From assembly GCF_045679555.1 (NCBI RefSeq), contig NC_092098.1, positions 15,824,538 to 15,888,537 of the forward strand: a DNA stretch of 64,000 nt. Direction: 5' to 3'. Under the pieces are notes generated by a model. It was given only the letters and a program-made list of their open reading frames with translations. It did no database searches and was not told where the DNA came from. The first letter of the stretch is position 1. The number at the start of each line of letters is the position of its first letter. The position numbers were made by a program, and so were the translations under genes. This document shows positions 36,452-49,000 of the stretch, piece after piece. This DNA comes from Salvelinus alpinus (taxonomy: Eukaryota > Chordata > Actinopteri > Salmoniformes > Salmonidae).

Positions 36452-36529
36452 ATCACTACTACTTCCTTCACAGAACAGCGCAAACTGGCCCTAACCAGAA
36501 TAGAAAGAGGAGTGGGAGGCCCTGGTGTT
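36452..36529 (+). mobile_element. short Tc1 transposase fragment
   Basis: Translates as YYFLHRTAQTGPNQNRKRSG RPW, a DNA-binding-region fragment of another Tc1-like family. It abuts the broken left LTR of the chromovirus. Confidence 0.6.
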
Positions 36530-36809
36530 TACTCAAAAATGAAGAATAATATTCCAACACGGAAAACACAAAAATCCAAAGCACAAGAACACGAACCCAC
36601 ATGACAAACAATAACGCACAAAACAGAGAGGGAAGCCAGAGGGTTAAATAAGGAACATAATTAATGGAATAGAAATCAGGTGTGTATAATGAAAACAAAA
36701 CCAAACGAAAATGAAACATGGATCGGTGGCGACTAGAAAGCCGGTGACGTCGACCGCCGAACGCCGCCTGAACAAGGAGAGGGACCAACTTCGGGCGGAA
36801 GTCGTGACA
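36530..36809 (-). repeat. 3' LTR of the chromovirus, end missing
   Basis: Begins (minus strand) TGTCACGACTTCCGCCCGAA at 36809, right after a purine-rich tract (aaggggcggg) that fits a polypurine tract. Matching to the 5' LTR stops at 36530, where sequence switches to a Tc1 transposase fragment. Confidence 0.85.
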
Positions 36810-36930
36810 GTACCCGCCCCTTGACGCGCGGCTCCAGCAGCGCGCCGACACCGGCCTCGGGGACGACCCGGAGGACGAGGCGCAGGGCGATCCGGATGGA
36901 GGCGGTGAAATTCCTGCAGTATAGATGGAT

Positions 36931-37831
36931 CTAGGATGTCCTCCACCGCACCCAGCATCTCTCCTCCGGACCGTACCCCTCCCACTCCACGAGGTACTGA
37001 AGGCCTCTCGCCCGACGTCTTGAGTCCATGATGGCTCGCACAGTATACGCCGGGGCCCCCTCGATGTCCAGAGGGGGCGGAGGAACCTCCCGCACCTCAG
37101 ACTGCTGGAGCGGACCAGCCACCACCGGCCTGAGGAGAGACACATGGAACGAGGGGTTAATACGGTAATCAGGGGGGAGTTGTAACCTATAACAAACCTC
37201 GTTCAATCTCCTCAGGACTTTAAATGGCCCCACAAACCGCGGACCCAGCTTCTGGCAGGGCAGGCGAAGGGGCAGGTTTCGGGTCGAGAGCCAGACCCGG
37301 TCCCTCACTGCGGTAGCGGTCGCCTGATGGCCCGTTGTAGACGCACATGAGCAGCGTCCCATGTCGCCTCCGAGTGCCGAAATCATTCATCCACCGCAGG
37401 AGCCTCGATCTGGCTCTGATGCCACGGTGCCAGGACCGGCTGATAACCTAACACACACTGGAAAGGAGATAGGTTAGTGGAAGAGTGGCGAAGGGAGTTT
37501 TGGGCCATCTCCGCCTAGGGGATGAAAACCGACCACTCCCCCGGCCGGTCCTGGCAATAGGACCACAGAAACCTACCCACATCCTGGTTGACTTTCTCCA
37601 CCTGCCCGTTACTCTCGGGTGAAAACCTGATGTGAGGTTGACCGAGACCCCCAGGCATTCCATAAACGCCCTCCAGACTTTAGACGTGAATTGGGGACCC
37701 CGATCAGAAACTATATCCTCAGGCATCCCGTAGTGCCGGAATACGTGGGTGAACAGGGCCTCCAGTCTGTAGAGCCGTAGGGAGACCGGGCAAAGGAAGA
37801 AGACGGCAGGACTTAGAAAACCGATCCACAA
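36931..37831 (-). pseudogene. chromovirus integrase core and chromodomain
   Basis: 37448-37831 carries the second Asp ([15 protein letters not shown]); the Glu region HPRVTGRW is shifted out of frame. 36931-37386 carries the GPF-type module ([20 protein letters not shown]) and a C-terminal chromodomain ([34 protein letters not shown]), which marks the element as a chromovirus. Confidence 0.9.
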
Positions 37832-39554
37832 CGACCAGGATCGTGTTATTACCCCGTGCCGGGGGAAGATCCGTCACGAAATCCACCGATAGGTGTGACC
37901 ACAGTCGTTGTGGAACGGGAAGAGGCTGTAATTTCCCTCTGGGCAGGAGTCTAGGTGCCTTGCACTGTGCGCACACCGAGCAGGAGGAAACATAAACCCT
38001 CACGTCCTTAGCTAAAGTGGGCCACCAGTACTTCCCAGCAAGACAGCGCACTGTCCGACCGATGCCAGGATGACCAGAGGAGGGTGACGTATGTGCCCAA
38101 AAGATCAAACGATCACGGACATCAAACGGAACGTACAGACGCCCAACTGGACACTGTGGGGGAGGGGGATCCGTACGTGGCGCCCGCTCGATGTCCGCGT
38201 CCACCTCCCATACCACCGGTGCCACCAGGCAAGAAGCTGGAATTATGGGAGTGGGATCCGCGGACCTCTCCTCCGTGTCATACATCCGGGACAGTGCGTC
38301 TGCCTTAACGTTCTGGGAACCTGGTCTGTAGGATAGAGTGAAAACAAAGCGGGTGAAAAACATGGCCCACCTCGCCTGGCGAGGATTCAGTCTCCTAGCT
38401 GCCCGAATGTACTCCAGATCGCGGTGGTCACTCCAAATGAAGAAAGGGTGTCTAGCCCCCTCAAGCCAATGTCTCCACGCCTTCAGAGCCCTGACAACAG
38501 CCAACAGCTCCCGGTCCCCCACATCATAGTTTCGCTCCGCCGGGCTGAGCCTCTTCGAAAAGAAAGCGCAGGGGCGGAGCTTTAGTGGCGTACCCGAGCG
38601 CTGAGACAGCACAGCCCCTATCCCAGCCTCGGACGCATCCACCTCAACTATGAACGCTAAAGAGGGATCAGGATGAGCCAGCACGGGAGCCGGGGTAAAC
38701 AGAGCCTTCAGCTGACTAAATGCCTTGTCCGCCTCAGCTGACCACTGCAGCCGCACCGGTCCCCCCTTCAGCAAGGAGGTAATGGGAGCTGCTACCTGAC
38801 CGAAACCCCGGATAAACCTCCTGTAGTAGTTGGCAAACCCTAAGAACCGCTGCACCTCCTTTACCGTGGTTGGAGTCGGCCAATTACGCACGGCTGAAAT
38901 GCGGTCATTCTCCATCTCTACCCCTGACGCTGAAAAGCGGTACCCTAGGAAAGAGATAGACTGTTGGAAGAACAGACATTTCTCAGCCTTGACGTACAGG
39001 TCATGCTCCAACAGTCGACCAAGCACCTTGCGCACCAGAGACACATGCTCGGCGCGTGTAGCGGAGTATATTAGAATATCATCTATATACACCACTACAC
39101 CCTGTCCGTGCAGGTCCCTGAAAATCTCATCTACAAAGGATTGGAAGACTGATGGAGCATTCATTAACCCGTACGGTAGGACGAGATATTCATAGTGCCC
39201 AAATGTGGTGCTAAATGCCATCTTCCACTCATCCCCCGCCTTAATACGTACCAGGTTGTACGCGCTCCTGAGGTTCAATTTTGTGAAGAAGCGCGCCCCG
39301 TGCAAAGACTCTGTCATACTGGCTATGAGAGGTAGATTTGATTCAAACCTCGATAGTCTATACACGGGCGCAAACCTCCATCTTTCTTCTTCACAAAAAA
39401 TAAACTCGAGGAGAGAGGTGAAATGGAAGGCCGAATGTATCCCTGTCCCAGAGATTCGGTGACATATGTTTCCATAGCCGCCGTCTCCTCCTGTGACAGA
39501 GGATACACGTGACTCTTGGGAAGTGCAGCGTCTACCAGGAGATTTATCCCACAA
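37719..39554 (-). pseudogene. chromovirus reverse transcriptase, RNase H and integrase N-terminal part
   Basis: 611-residue open frame. [32 protein letters not shown] and catalytic [11 protein letters not shown]. RNase [36 protein letters not shown] and [10 protein letters not shown]. Integrase zinc finger [14 protein letters not shown] with CSVCAQC, then first catalytic Asp in SVDFVTDLP. The RT N terminus ([19 protein letters not shown]) lies in the preceding frame, so one frameshift separates them near 39350-39450. Confidence 0.93.
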
Positions 39555-39589
39555 TCCCCCTGTCGATGGGGTGGTAATTGAGTCGCCTT

Positions 39590-41023
39590 CTTTTTACAGA
39601 AGGCGAGTGCCAAATCGGCATATTCGGGAGGAATGTGCACGGTGGATACCTGGTTTGGACTCTCCACCGTAGTGGCACCGAAGGAAACACCTACACACCT
39701 CCCTGAGCACTGACGGGACCATCCCTTGAGAGCCCTCTGTTGCCACGAAATAGTGGGATCATGAGAAGCCAACCAGGGAAGGCCCAACACAACAGGATAC
39801 GCAGGAGAGTCGATCAGAAAGAGACTAATACTCTCCTCATGACTCTCCTGCGTTATCAAACGGAGTGGAGCTGTGACCTCCCTGATTAGCCCTGACCCCA
39901 AAAGACGACTATCTAAGGCATGTACAGGGAAGGGAACATCAACAGGAACAATAGGGATCCCTAAACTAAGTGCAAAAGTACGGTCAATAAAGTTCCCAGC
40001 TGCGCCTGAATCTACTAGCGCCTTATGCTGGAACTGGGAAAACTCAGGAAATGCTATATACAACCACATGTGTGCAACAGAGAGCTCTGGGTGAGGTGTG
40101 TGCCTACTCACCTGAGATGATCCACCAGTGCTCCGCCTGCCACCTCTACTCCCTGGAGAACCTCCCCAGCACTGACCAGCAGGGTCTCCTCTGCGGCCAC
40201 AGGTGGTGCAGGGAATGGTCCCCCCTCCGGTCCCCCTCATAGCAGCACCCCCCAGCTCCATGGGAGTAGGATCAGAGGTGCTGGGGGATGGAACTGACGG
40301 ACCCCGATCCGGACGTCCGCGGGAGGCCAACAGGTTATCCAACCGGATGGATAGGTCCACCAGCTGGTCCAGGTTAAGGGTGGTGTCCCTGCAGGCTAGC
40401 TCCCTACGAACGTCCTCTCGTAAACTACACCTGTAGTGGTCGATCAGGGCCCGCTCATTCCATCCCGCGCCGGCAGCCAGAGTTCTAAGGTCCAGAGCGA
40501 ACTCTTGAGCGCTCCTCATCCCCTGTCTTAAATGGAACAAGCGTTCCCACGCCACTCTCCCTTCAGGTGGATGATCGAAAACCGCCCGGAAGCGTGAAAT
40601 CTTCGTAGTTGTCCAACGTTGGGCCTTCTCTTCCCCAGATGGCGTTGGCCCAGACCAGTGCTTTTCCAGTCAGACAAGAGATGAGGGCGCTCACTCTCTC
40701 GCGTCCCGAGGGGGCCGGCTGAACAGCTGCCAGGTAGAGCTCCAGCTGGAGTATGAACCCCTGGCACCCGGCAGCCGTTCCATCATACGCTCCCGGGAGC
40801 GAATCCACCTGGATCCTGATGAAGGAGGTGTGGACATCTGTGTCGGTTGTTGTGGGACCTGGAGAGGTGCTGATGGGTTGACCGGAAAACCCCCTCTCTC
40901 CCATCGTTCCATGGTTTTCAGCACGCGATCCATGGCTGTACCCAGACTCTGTAACATGGTCGCGTGCTGCTGAACACGCTCCTCCATTGGGAGAGGAGGG
41001 CTGGCTGTACCTGCTGACTCCAT
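39590..41023 (-). pseudogene. chromovirus gag and protease
   Basis: gag starts MESAGTASPPLPMEERVQQH (40691-41023) and continues in shifted frames (40563-40904, 39323-40555). The zinc knuckle is degenerate: CTTCGRRGDPAGQC has Asp where the metal-binding His should be. Protease motif ALVDSGAAGNFID follows in the same frame as the gag tail. The frame then runs into the RT start. Confidence 0.85.
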
Positions 41024-41057
41024 TTGACGGTGCGTTATTCTGTGGGGGTGTTGGTGA

Positions 41058-41390
41058 AATGGAGAAAGGTGGAGTCAGGCGCAGGACACAGAGATGAGTA
41101 TAGTCCGACAGTACTCAAAAATTAAGAATAATATTCCAACACGGAAAACACAAAAATCCAAAGCACAAGAACACGAACCCACATGACAAACAATAACGCA
41201 CAAAACAGAGAGGGAAGCCAGAGGGTTAAATAAGGAACATAATTAATGGAATAGAAATCAGGTGTGTATAATGAAGACAAAACCAAACGAAAATTAAACA
41301 TGGATCGGTGGCGACTAGAAAGCCGGTGACGTCGACCGCCGAACGCCGCCCGAACAAGGAGAGGGACCAACTTCGGCGGAAGTAGTGACA
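41058..41390 (-). repeat. 5' LTR of the chromovirus
   Basis: Begins (minus strand) TGTCACTACTTCCGCCGAAG at 41390 and matches the other LTR down to 41112. It probably continues to tttcaccaaca at about 41058, giving the usual TG...CA ends. Followed by the gag leader; no clear tRNA primer site was recognised. Confidence 0.75.
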
Positions 41391-43362
41391 GAGAGTCGAA
41401 CAGGTCAGGGTTCCATAGCTGCATGCAGAACAGTTGAAAGTGCAGCAGCAGCACGACCAGGTGGACTGGGAACAGCCAGGAGTCAACAGTCCAGGTAGTC
41501 CTGAGCCATGGTCCTAGGGTTCATGTCCTCCGGGAGGGAAGTGAGAGAGGGAGAGAGAGAGAATTAGAGGGAGCATACTTAAATTCACACAGGACACCAG
41601 ATAAGACAGGAGAATTACACCAGATATAACAGACTGACCCTAGCCCCCCCGGCATAGACTATTTCATCATAGATACTGGAGGCTGAGACAGGGGTGGGTC
41701 GGGGGACACTGTGGCCCCTTCTGACGATACCCCCGGACAGGGCCAACCAGGCAGGATATAACCCCACCCACTTTGCCAAAGCACAGTCCCCACACCACTA
41801 GAGGGATATCAACAGACCACCAACTTACTACCCTGAGACAAGGCTGAGTATAGCCCACAAAGATCTCCTCCACTGCACAAGCCTGAGGGAGCGCAAAACC
41901 AGACAGCAAGATCACGTCTGTGACTAAACCCACTCAAGTGACGCACCCCTCCTAGGGACGGCATGGAAGAGCACTAGTAAGTCAGTGACTCAGCACCGTA
42001 ATAAGGTAAGAGGCAGAGAATCCAAGGGGAGGGAGGGGAGCCGGCCAGGCAGAGACAGCATGGGTGGTTCGTCGCTCCAGTGCCTTGCTGTTCACCTTCA
42101 CACCCCTGGGCCAGACTACACTCAATCATAGGACCTACTGAAGAGATGCGTCTTCAGTAAAGACTTAAAGATCGAGACCGAGTCTCAGTCTCTCACATGG
42201 ATAGGCAGACCATTCCATAAAAATGGAGCTCTATAGGATAAAGCCCTGCTTCCAGCTGTTTGCTTAGAAATTCTAGGGACAGTAAGGAGGCCTGTGTCTT
42301 GTGACCGTAGCGTATGTGTAGGTATGTACGGCAGGACCAAATCTGAGAGATAGGTAGTGGCAAGCCCATGTAATGCTTTGTAGGTTAGCCGTAAAACCTT
42401 GAAATCAGCGCTAGCCTTAACAGGAAGCCAGTGTAGAGAGGCTAGCTTGGTGGTAAAATCATCTAATTTTGGGGTTCTAGTCAAGATTCAAGACACAGTT
42501 CCCGCTCAGCCCAGTCAAAACTGTTCGCTGCTCTGGCACCCCAATGGTGGAACAAACTCCCTCACGACGCCAGGTCAGCGGAGTCAATCACCACCTTCCG
42601 GAGACACCTGAAACCCCACCTCTTTAAGGAATACCTAGGATAGGATAAAGTAATCCTTCTAACCCCCCCCCCCCCCCCCCTTAAAAGAGTTAGATGCACT
42701 ATTGTAAAGTGGTTGTTCCACTGGATATCATAAGGTGAATGCACCAATTTGTAAGTCGCTCTGGATAAGAGCGTCTGCTAAATGACTTAAATGTAAAATG
42801 TAAATGTAAAAAGATTCTAGCAGCTGTGTTTAGCACAAATTGAAATGTATTTAGTACTTTATATTGGTAGCCAGAGAGTGGATCATTGCAGTAGTCTAAT
42901 TAGAAGTGACAAAAGCATGGATTAGTTTTTCTGCATCATTTTTGAACAAAAAGTTTCTGTTTTGTTAAATGTTACAAAGATGGAAAAAAGCTGTCCTTTA
43001 AATATTATTGATATGTTAGTCAAAAGAGAGATCATTGCCCAGAGTAACGCCAAAGTCCTTCACAGTTTTATTTGAGACAACTGTACAACCATCAAGATGA
43101 ATTGTCAGATGCAACAGCGGATCTCTTTGTTTCTTGGGACCTAGAACAAGCATCTCTGTTTTAAAAGTAAAACATTTGCCGCCATCCACTTCCTTATGTC
43201 TGAAACACAGGCTTCCAGGGTAGGCAATTTTGGGGTTTCACCATGTTTCATCGAAATGTATAGCTGTGTGTCGTCCGTATAGCAGTGAAAGTTGACATTG
43301 TGTTTCCGAATGACATCACCAAGAGGTAGAATATATAGTGAAAACAATAGTTGTCCTAGCTT
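41391..43362 (-). mobile_element. L2-like LINE, decayed
   Basis: Minus strand: RT piece 43141-43347 has [14 protein letters not shown] with the YxDD motif; C-terminal piece 42185-42484 has LASLHWLPVKASADFKVLRL and PFLWNGLPIHV. The 3' UTR runs to 41391, where it meets the chromovirus LTR. Interrupted by a second LINE tail at 42490-42810. Confidence 0.85.
42490..42810 (+). mobile_element. LINE 3' end (UnaL2-type tail) nested in another LINE
   Basis: Plus-strand tail of a non-LTR element: last codons of RT, a C19-20 tract (42663-42681), then ctctggataagagcgtctgc, the stem-loop shared by L2-clade LINEs and their SINEs, and a short (ATGTAA)n tail. Flanked by a 7-bp duplication AAGATTC (42483-42489, 42811-42817). 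Confidence 0.85.
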
Positions 43363-44124
43363 AGTAGAACCCCCTCCCCCAGTTTAGACAGGGCTTAGAC
43401 TAGGGGGTTGAGTGAGGAACAACTGATTCGGAGAAAGTGTCAGTCCTGCTGCCTCCCCAAAACCCATCAGGTTATACTTGAAGGACCTGTTTTAAACATG
43501 GACTCATTTCAACCTATTCCGTCTCCATTGTGAGTCTGCGTTGAGATAAATAGCTCCAAATAACAACAAGAAGGCCTATTTATAATCAAAATTATAACAA
43601 TCATGTCAGGCAGACATACAGACTGCTTTAACGGTTTCACTCAGTAACATGATGGGGAACAGGGAAAAGTTACTGATCAAGCAGACAGACAAGGTATTGC
43701 AGACTGTCTGTAATTCGCCCAATTGGCGTTAGATCTGATCTTACCACATCTCTGGCAGCTCTGGGTAAGTCATAAGGGTCAAGGCTACACGTTTACTGGG
43801 GACACAGGGGCCTTTGACCAGCCAAACTGTGGTGCGTCAGCCAGGTGATGGTCCAAAGTACAGTTCAGGTTCTGTATAATGAGTAGGACAGTCAGGTTTG
43901 GGTGTGGGTAGGGATCCAGTTGCAAAAGGGAAATCTCCTGTACCATGTCCCAACTCCCTCAGTTTATTTCAATGAAAATCTATAGCTGCTCATTAGGTGC
44001 AACAACAACAGTTTTTAATCATTGGGGGACAACTACTGAGATAATGACAGTCTATTTAACAAAAATAATCCACCCTACATCAGAGCTTGATTTGTTCTTT
44101 TAAAAGGACAAGAAACACATATTG
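43363..44124. other. no gene recognised
   Basis: No supported feature; lies between the L2-like LINE and the acaca upstream region. Confidence 0.5.
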
Positions 44125-44245
44125 CCTGTTGTTCTGAAGTAAAAGTAAAAGTTGTTCAAAATATATATCGTAAAGTACAGGTAACCCAAAAAACAACTGA
44201 AGTAATAGTTTAAAGTATTTTTACTTCAGTACTTTACGCCACTGC
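44125..44245. repeat. dispersed repeat, copy 2
   Basis: Second copy of the repeat at 15040-15205, same orientation (cagtactttacgccactgct at its end). Confidence 0.6.
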
Positions 44246-44499
44246 TAAATGGTGTGTACTGCTAAATGGTGTGTATGCTGTTATGCAATATCTTGTACTT
44301 GGTATGGTTCCTGGTACGTTACACATCATACCCTGTGTTTTTTCTTTTCTTTTTGTTAAATCAGAATAGTCTGGAAACTATTGTACGATCAGAAATGACT
44401 TTGCCAGCCTGCCAGGGAGGATAGGTTTGAACAGATCAGGCCATACTGGACCAAACACGTGGGATGGTAGAAATGTTTTCTTATTGGGCACACCTCCTC

Positions 44500-44796
44500 C
44501 CAGTCAATTCCAGTTTTGTCTCTTTCTGCCCGCCTCGGATATTTTCGGGGAATCCGATTGGCCCGCTACTGCAACACAGCCAAGGTCAGAGGTGGATGGC
44601 CAAAAGTAACCCATCTTCGCATCATACCACTCCCTACTGTTAAATGCGCCTCTTGTAGTCACATTAGCTCATCATAATGTGTTTTTTTGTCATCACCGGT
44701 TGGAAAGACATGTCTGACACCAGAGTGAATTAAATAAATCACCACCAATCCTTTGGGATCAACGATTCAGGATTGCTTGTCGGTTTATTTCTCACG
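44500..44796 (+). promoter_or_regulatory. possible acaca promoter and 5' UTR exon
   Basis: Coding exon 1 has a splice acceptor, so an upstream noncoding exon must exist. A near-consensus donor CACG|gtgagtactg lies at 44796/44797, preceded by GC-richer sequence with an inverted CCAAT box (ATTGG) near 44548. A second candidate exon of 33 nt, 45293-45325, has both cttgtttttcag before it and AAG|gtgtgt after it. Neither is proven; joining the 33-nt exon to 45763 would put upstream codons out of frame with ATG 45798, which suits a UTR exon. Confidence 0.3.
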
Positions 44797-44885
44797 GTGA
44801 GTACTGAGTCTTAACTGTTAGCTTGCTAGCATAGCTAGGTGATAAGCTAATTAGCTACACTGACTGTAAGTTACAGTAACGTTAG

Positions 44886-44969
44886 CAGACCGGTATCTTG
44901 CTAGCTAGCTGTCCGACACCTCACATGCTGTTGTAATAACTTAGCCAACGTTAACAAGATACCGGTCTG
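44886..44969. repeat. 15-bp inverted repeat upstream of acaca
   Basis: CAGACCGGTATCTTG at 44886-44900 and its exact reverse complement at 44955-44969, inside a stretch rich in gctagc. Confidence 0.85.
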
Positions 44970-45762
44970 TCTTTCTAGCTAACTACCTAGATAGCCAGAA
45001 ACTATTTGTGAAACCTCCCTGCTCATTCACATCGACTAGAGTTCTATTGAGACTAACGAGTGTTTTTTGATTTATATGATTTTGGTTAGCCATAACGCGA
45101 CACAACATTACTAGCATGATTTGATTTAATTTGCTTGTTCGACATTGGATTCCCATCCATAAGATAAACCAGTTTTGGACCAGGGTGCGGGGCGACATTT
45201 GTTTCCTATCGTTATCATTAGAGCCTATCATTATCATGTGGGGTACGTCTATGTTCAGTGCTGTTCGCTGCATTGTTGGGCTTGTTTTTCAGGTCCAGCA
45301 AGCAGCTAAAACTAATGCTGGCAAGGTGTGTCTGTCTTGTTCTAGTTTCTCTGCTCGTGCACAGTTGTAGTTTAAGAAAATTATACCCTCGCAAAGACTA
45401 GCAAATAGCGAGGCAGACCATGCCTTTCAAACCAGTGGTTTTGGATTGAAGTTTGTTGTAACTATATGTGTATGTATGTATAAATAAATATATATTACAG
45501 TTACAGTAAGCATTTTATTTAAGGAGGATGGGGAGGTAATGCCCTCTGTACCATTATTTTGCAATGTCTTGCAATATGAATGCAGGGTCAACATCATTTT
45601 TGTGAAACTCTCACTGACGCAATCTGACAAACAGCAGCCAATGCCAGGACGGCCTGGTGTCATCACGCTGTGGCCCTGACTTACTTGAGGACTCAGCGCT
45701 ATCTCCAGCTTTATAAATACTTGTGGTTTTGACTCTCCTCATCCACTCCTTTCCCTCCACAG

Positions 45763-46036
45763 TGTTCGCAGCCTGCCAACGTGGTGACGGTCCAGCCATG
45801 GCACAGCAGGACGCGCCTGCCAATAAGGCTGCTGCCCCGAACCTTGCTGCGCTGCACTCCAACTTCATCATCGGCTCTGTGTCGGAGGAGAACTCTGAGG
45901 ATGAGATCCTGGGAAAGCCAGACCTGACGCTGGGCCTGGAGGAGAAGGAGCACTCCATATCCCCCACTTCTAGCCTCAGCTCAGAGAACAGCACCTACGA
46001 GATGGGCTTCGACCACATCGACGGCCCCCACATGAG
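45763..46036 (+). CDS. acaca: acaca coding exon 1 (CDS from 45798)
   Basis: Acceptor tccctccacag ends at 45762 and donor AG|gtcaga follows 46036. The first 35 nt are 5' UTR. Residues 1-79 plus two bases of codon 80. The stretch [15 protein letters not shown] matches the conserved ACC1 N terminus. The frame stays open upstream of the ATG inside this exon, so a longer N-terminal isoform is possible if an upstream exon joins in phase. Confidence 0.93.
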
Positions 46037-49000
46037 GTCAGAACCCGGGCTTTTCTCTCTGGTTTGTGTTCCCTGAGCCTCTCTGTTTGTGTTGTGTTTC
46101 CAGGCATGGCAACCACACAGAGGTGTTTAATCATAGCATCTATACTGAGGTTACCAGTATCTCAATGCCTTATACAAAATGGTACTGCACAGTTTTTTTT
46201 GCAGCAATAATCTGGCCCCAGTTGTATGGGATGGAGAAACCTCCAATACAGATATCAGACGAGTCTGGAGAGGAGTATTCTGAAATGGCAGCAGCAGGAG
46301 AACACTGGGTTCAGTGATCTCCCCCTGGCGGGCCTCCCTTGCTTCTCTGCTGTGGGTGGGTGGTGTGTGTGAAAAACGTGGCCAGGCCAGCTTCACACCA
46401 TGCCTGCTTGCTATAGAGGAGCTGTGTGTTCTGGATGGACTGCCCTCCCTGCTGCTGTCCCATTGCCAACAACCTCAGCTCTGAGCCCTGAGCTCTCCCT
46501 GGAGCCTGGCCTCACCAGCTCTCCTTTGTATTCAGTGGCTCTTTTTACAGCCACTGGGACTAGGCTCTAGAGAATGGACATTGTGAATGCAGATGTGGTG
46601 CTGGCCAGAAGAATATGTAAACATTCGTACACATACAGTAGGCTCAGGCTATTCATTTAGAATGGTGTTCAGATTTGTTTCTCAGTCTTTCTTGTTGCGA
46701 ACTCTGTGTTTCGTATGTAGGCTATTCTAGTGAGTTTTGGTTCAACTATATGCCTGCCACAGGTTTGGGCTGTTGTTGGAATTGAATAGTTGTAACAGAC
46801 TGACGTGAGAGTCAGGCCTACTACAGTCAGTCTAGCAGTAGGGTTTTAGTGTTGTGGTGGGCCAGAATACTGACGAAGAAGTAAATATCTGTCTCCAATT
46901 CCACTCACACTGCTGTTCACCTGTCAGCTAACTCTTTCCACACACCTGGCACTACTTTCCAAAGCCATGATTGGAAAATAGCGGTGTACAGTACACACTC
47001 TTATATTAGCTGATGGGGCAATCATTCCGTAGCATGATAGAAAGAACTTGATATCTGAATCACATTCCAATAGTTAAGTATAACCAAACATCATGCTCAG
47101 GTATTTACCTCCAGTCTATATGGGATTGTCTGAGGTTGCAGGCTGTTATGATGTACCTTTCTGACAGAGATAGAGGGAAAGGTTTTTCATGATCCTCTTT
47201 TAGCACCTCACGTTTCAGTGATTAGTTTCACAGCTCTCTACAGCTGACCTGTCCTGTGTGCCTGAGTATGTGATGGGGAGGGTTGATGATGAAACCGGAA
47301 TTACTGGCAGAGCCCGCAGCTCTCTCCCATAGGACAAGGGGGAGCTCAGATGGTGGGAAGTGCCCTTCTCTGGGAGCTTCATTCTCTGGGGCTTCATTCA
47401 GAGGCTTCTGTCTGTGTGTCTGTAGCATGCCATCATGATGCAACAGTGCAGTGTCAGGCCACAGCAGCCGGCCGAACGCACACTGAGGGGTTCTGTCCCT
47501 GACACACCCTCCTGGGTGACTGGATCCATCCTCCCACTGGCTCTCTCTGAGGGTGCAACCTAGTTTAGGTGCCCTATTTTTTTCCCCCCTGAGGAAAACC
47601 TTGCAGGTTGCCCTAGCATGTTAATAACATGTTAGGATTGAGCTCCTCCTGCGACTGGTTGGTGATGGTGTGCTGTTCCTTTTTTTTAGTCGTGGAAGAT
47701 CTAATTGTGTACAGTTCAGAAAAACGAGAGAACATTTAGTCTTCTCCTCAGGGGCCGATATGCCTACTCAGTTAAAGACAAGGACATTGATTTCAAGTAT
47801 TTTTTTTACTGTAGGTAGAGTGGACTGTTTACATTGATCCATGATGGTTCTGTCCCTTGATGTGACCATTAGAGCACTAGTTTTAGCAGTGTCTTGATAT
47901 TAGTAAGCAGTTATGTTTTGAGGAGGAAAAATGTTCTGCCTTGGCCAGTGTCCACCACACAGTCTAATCTAATCACAGTAGCTCTTTTATCATCGCAGCT
48001 TTGTTATTTTTTTGTGTTAGGTTGCGCCTACCCAACATTTTCCAGGAATAGGCTTGTCTTGTGTTACTATGCGTATCCAGAGTATTTTCAGATTTCTTTA
48101 TCAACGAATGCAGCAAAAAGTAGTGTAAATGTAAAATGCACATAAAATCAATAGTGTAATATTTGGATTCAGTCTTGTCAGGAGAACTGTTGTGTACTCA
48201 ACTTTGGTCTAATCATTTTGCCATTATCCAGGCTGTATCACAACCGGCTGTGATTGGGAGTCCCATAGGGCGGCGCACAATTGGCCCAGCGTCGCCTGGG
48301 TTAGGGTTTGGACGGGGTAGGCAGTCCATTGTAAATAAGAATTTGTTCTCAACTGACTTGCCTAGTTAAATAAAGGTTAAATAAAAAAATTATACAATTA
48401 TCTCAACTGTTCCTTTTCAATTGCTACTGTGGTTATGCTTTTCATGTTTCCTCTGTAAGAAACATTTAAATGTAGCCCTATCCATTTAGGCCAATTCCCA
48501 GGAGTGTGAAGGGTTAAAAGACAGCTGAAAGCTCAGTCAGCCAACAAGGTCACAAAGATCTCTATTGGTGTTTTTCCTGGCCGAAGAAGGCTTACGCTTA
48601 AATTAGACTTGGTGTAAAAAGACGCTGCAACTGCGTTCCACGCACGTGCTGATGGCACGGCTGGTGTAACATCTCTGATGGATCACAGTGACTGTTTCAC
48701 CAGCGCTGGTCTTGAGCTACGTGTGCGCTATGCTTACGCTACGTGTCAAGTGTAGTTTGGGCCGTTAGCCGTATGCTTGTTGTGTATGTTGACTGTAGCA
48801 TGAACTTTCACGTCTTCTTATTATAGAAGTTATTATGGATGAATGTAAAATAATATGTTGATGACAAATGCTGGGGGATCGTGACCCCCCCCCACCAACC
48901 TTACACTACGGTGTTCTCTTCATGCTGAAGTAATTTCAGTTGTTCACACAGACCGAGCATGTCTGGGCTGCACCTGGTCAAGCAGGGCCGAGACCGGCGT

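Larger units (their letters stand above)
36530..41390 (-). mobile_element. near full-length Ty3/Gypsy chromovirus
   Basis: Minus-strand element with order LTR (41390) - gag - PR - RT - RNase H - integrase - chromodomain - LTR (36530). The two LTRs align over about 280 bp with roughly six differences, so insertion is fairly recent. All genes carry a few frameshifts. The left LTR lacks about 55 bp that the right one seems to have (41058-41111), and no target duplication joins the flanks, so the left edge is a later break. Confidence 0.93.

Noticed and set aside
36468..37145. 225-codon minus frame
   Set aside because: Out-of-frame shadow of the chromovirus chromodomain region and LTR.
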